Origin: Gammaproteobacteria bacterium
Lineage (GTDB): Bacteria; Pseudomonadota; Gammaproteobacteria; DSM-19610
Length of the DNA: 48,665 nucleotides
Assembly: GCA_026197075.1 (NCBI GenBank)
Contig: JAPHQV010000021.1
Coordinates: forward strand, 1-48,665
Direction of reading: 5' to 3'
Shown: piece after piece, positions 48,166-48,665 of the stretch
Layout: every line of letters starts with the position of its first letter
Position numbering within the stretch: the stretch's first letter is position 1
Position numbers and translations under genes: made by a program
Notes under the pieces: generated by a model
Told to the model about the DNA's origin: nothing
Databases searched by the model: none
What the model saw: only the letters and a program-made list of their open reading frames with translations

Positions 48166-48620
48166 ACTACTGGCTCATGAAATCCGAACCCGACGTGTTC
48201 GGCATCGATCACCTCAAGGCCATGCCGGGTAAAACCGAGCACTGGGACGGGGTGCGCAATTACCAGGCGCGCAACATGATGCGCGACCAGATGAAGAAGG
48301 GCGACCTGGTGTTCTTCTACCATTCCAATTGCGAGGTGCCAGGCATCGTCGGCATCGCCAAGGTGGTGAAGGAAGGCTACCCGGACCACACCGCCTTCGA
48401 TCCCGAGACCAAATACTACGACCCCAAGAGCGACCCGGAGAATCCGCGCTGGTACATGGTGGACGTGAAGTTCCAACGCAAGCTCAAGCGCACCATCAGC
48501 CTGGCGGAACTGAAGGAAGCGCCGGAACTGGAGGATTGTCCCCTGGTGCGCAAGGGCAACCGGCTCTCGATCATGCCGATCAGCCAGCAGCAGTGGGACT
48601 TTATTCTGAGCCTGGAATGA
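48162..48620 (+). CDS. EVE domain protein
   Basis: A 152-residue EVE (PUA-like) domain: NYWLMKSEPDVFGIDHLKAM, WDGVRNYQARNMMRDQMKKGDLVFFYHSN, PGIVGIAKVVKEGYPD and the ending MPISQQQWDFILSLE. The aromatic pocket of such domains binds modified bases in DNA or RNA (the human relative is THYN1). Its bacterial role is not settled. It overlaps fau by four bases, so the two are co-translated. Confidence 0.93.
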   Translation: MNYWLMKSEPDVFGIDHLKAMPGKTEHWDGVRNYQARNMMRDQMKKGDLVFFYHSNCEVPGIVGIAKVVKEGYPDHTAFDPETKYYDPKSDPENPRWYMVDVKFQRKLKRTISLAELKEAPELEDCPLVRKGNRLSIMPISQQQWDFILSLE

Positions 48621-48627
48621 GACACCT

Positions 48628-48665
48628 GTAGGAGCGGCCTCTGGCCGCGAACCGGTTCGCGGCCA
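48628..48665. repeat. REP-like element cut by the window end
   Basis: GTAGGAGCGGCCTCTGGCCG again, followed by CGAACCGGTTCGCGGCCA, the start of the returning arm. The rest lies beyond the window. Confidence 0.8.

Overview
The window is GC-rich chromosomal DNA of a gammaproteobacterium that very probably lives by oxidising reduced sulfur. The evidence is a dissimilatory aprM-aprB-aprA locus (adenylylsulfate reductase with its membrane anchor), a tusA sulfur carrier, rhodanese, CysZ-type and SulP-type anion transporters, and the classic gammaproteobacterial block ubiI-ubiH-pepP-ygfB / zapA-ssrS(6S RNA)-fau. Species cannot be fixed from the sequence; the gene set suggests a Chromatiales-like lineage.

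Layout. (1) 1-4.5 kb: a run of integron gene cassettes. Six attC-like sites, each with the inverse core near its left end and a GTTRRRY-type core on its right, separate small unrelated genes (LRR-like protein, DUF4304 protein, unknown proteins, a divergent DUF2938-DUF2798/MerR cassette, a HigBA toxin-antitoxin). No integrase is in the window; gene orientation places it to the left. (2) 4.6-5.7 kb: a secreted SOUL protein and a DUF3024 protein. (3) 5.8-10.8 kb, minus strand: a GNAT-nitrilase fusion, then the overlapping run rlmI-like, lgt, thyA, folA. (4) 10.9-12.5 kb: a GST, then tusA coupled to a tetR regulator behind a palindrome. (5) 12.6-14.1 kb: a small minus-strand operon (SDR-DUF72-PolX) in which the outer two genes look decayed. 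(6) 14.4-20.2 kb: a histidine kinase and sigma-54 activator divergent from a sigma-54 promoter with two upstream palindromes, which drives a Usp-like gene and a SulP transporter. (7) 20.2-23.2 kb: GT2, VTT membrane protein and GT39 as one overlapping operon. (8) 23.3-30.7 kb: a visibly more AT-rich segment with aprMBA, unknown/SlyD-like/TPR/HIT genes and a 54-residue protein, bracketed by near-identical 25-base direct repeats. (9) 30.8-35.8 kb: DUF255 thioredoxin-like protein, rhodanese, cysZ, ppnP, adenosine kinase, dgkA. (10) 36-41.7 kb: the glycine cleavage genes gcvT-gcvH-gcvPA-(tpx)-gcvPB behind a tandem glycine riboswitch. (11) 41.9-48.7 kb: ubiquinone hydroxylases, pepP, ygfB, and divergently a ZapB-like gene, zapA, 6S RNA, fau and an EVE-domain gene.

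How it fits together. AprMBA would oxidise sulfite to APS in the cytoplasm with electrons passed to the quinone pool through AprM; the TusA and rhodanese proteins handle sulfane sulfur; the two ubiquinone hydroxylases supply quinone. The sigma-54 SulP module is a self-contained sensor-regulator-transporter unit whose signal and substrate are not known. The integron cassettes and the AT-rich apr segment are the accessory or possibly transferred parts. Several families of palindromic intergenic repeats (REP-like) are scattered through the gaps.
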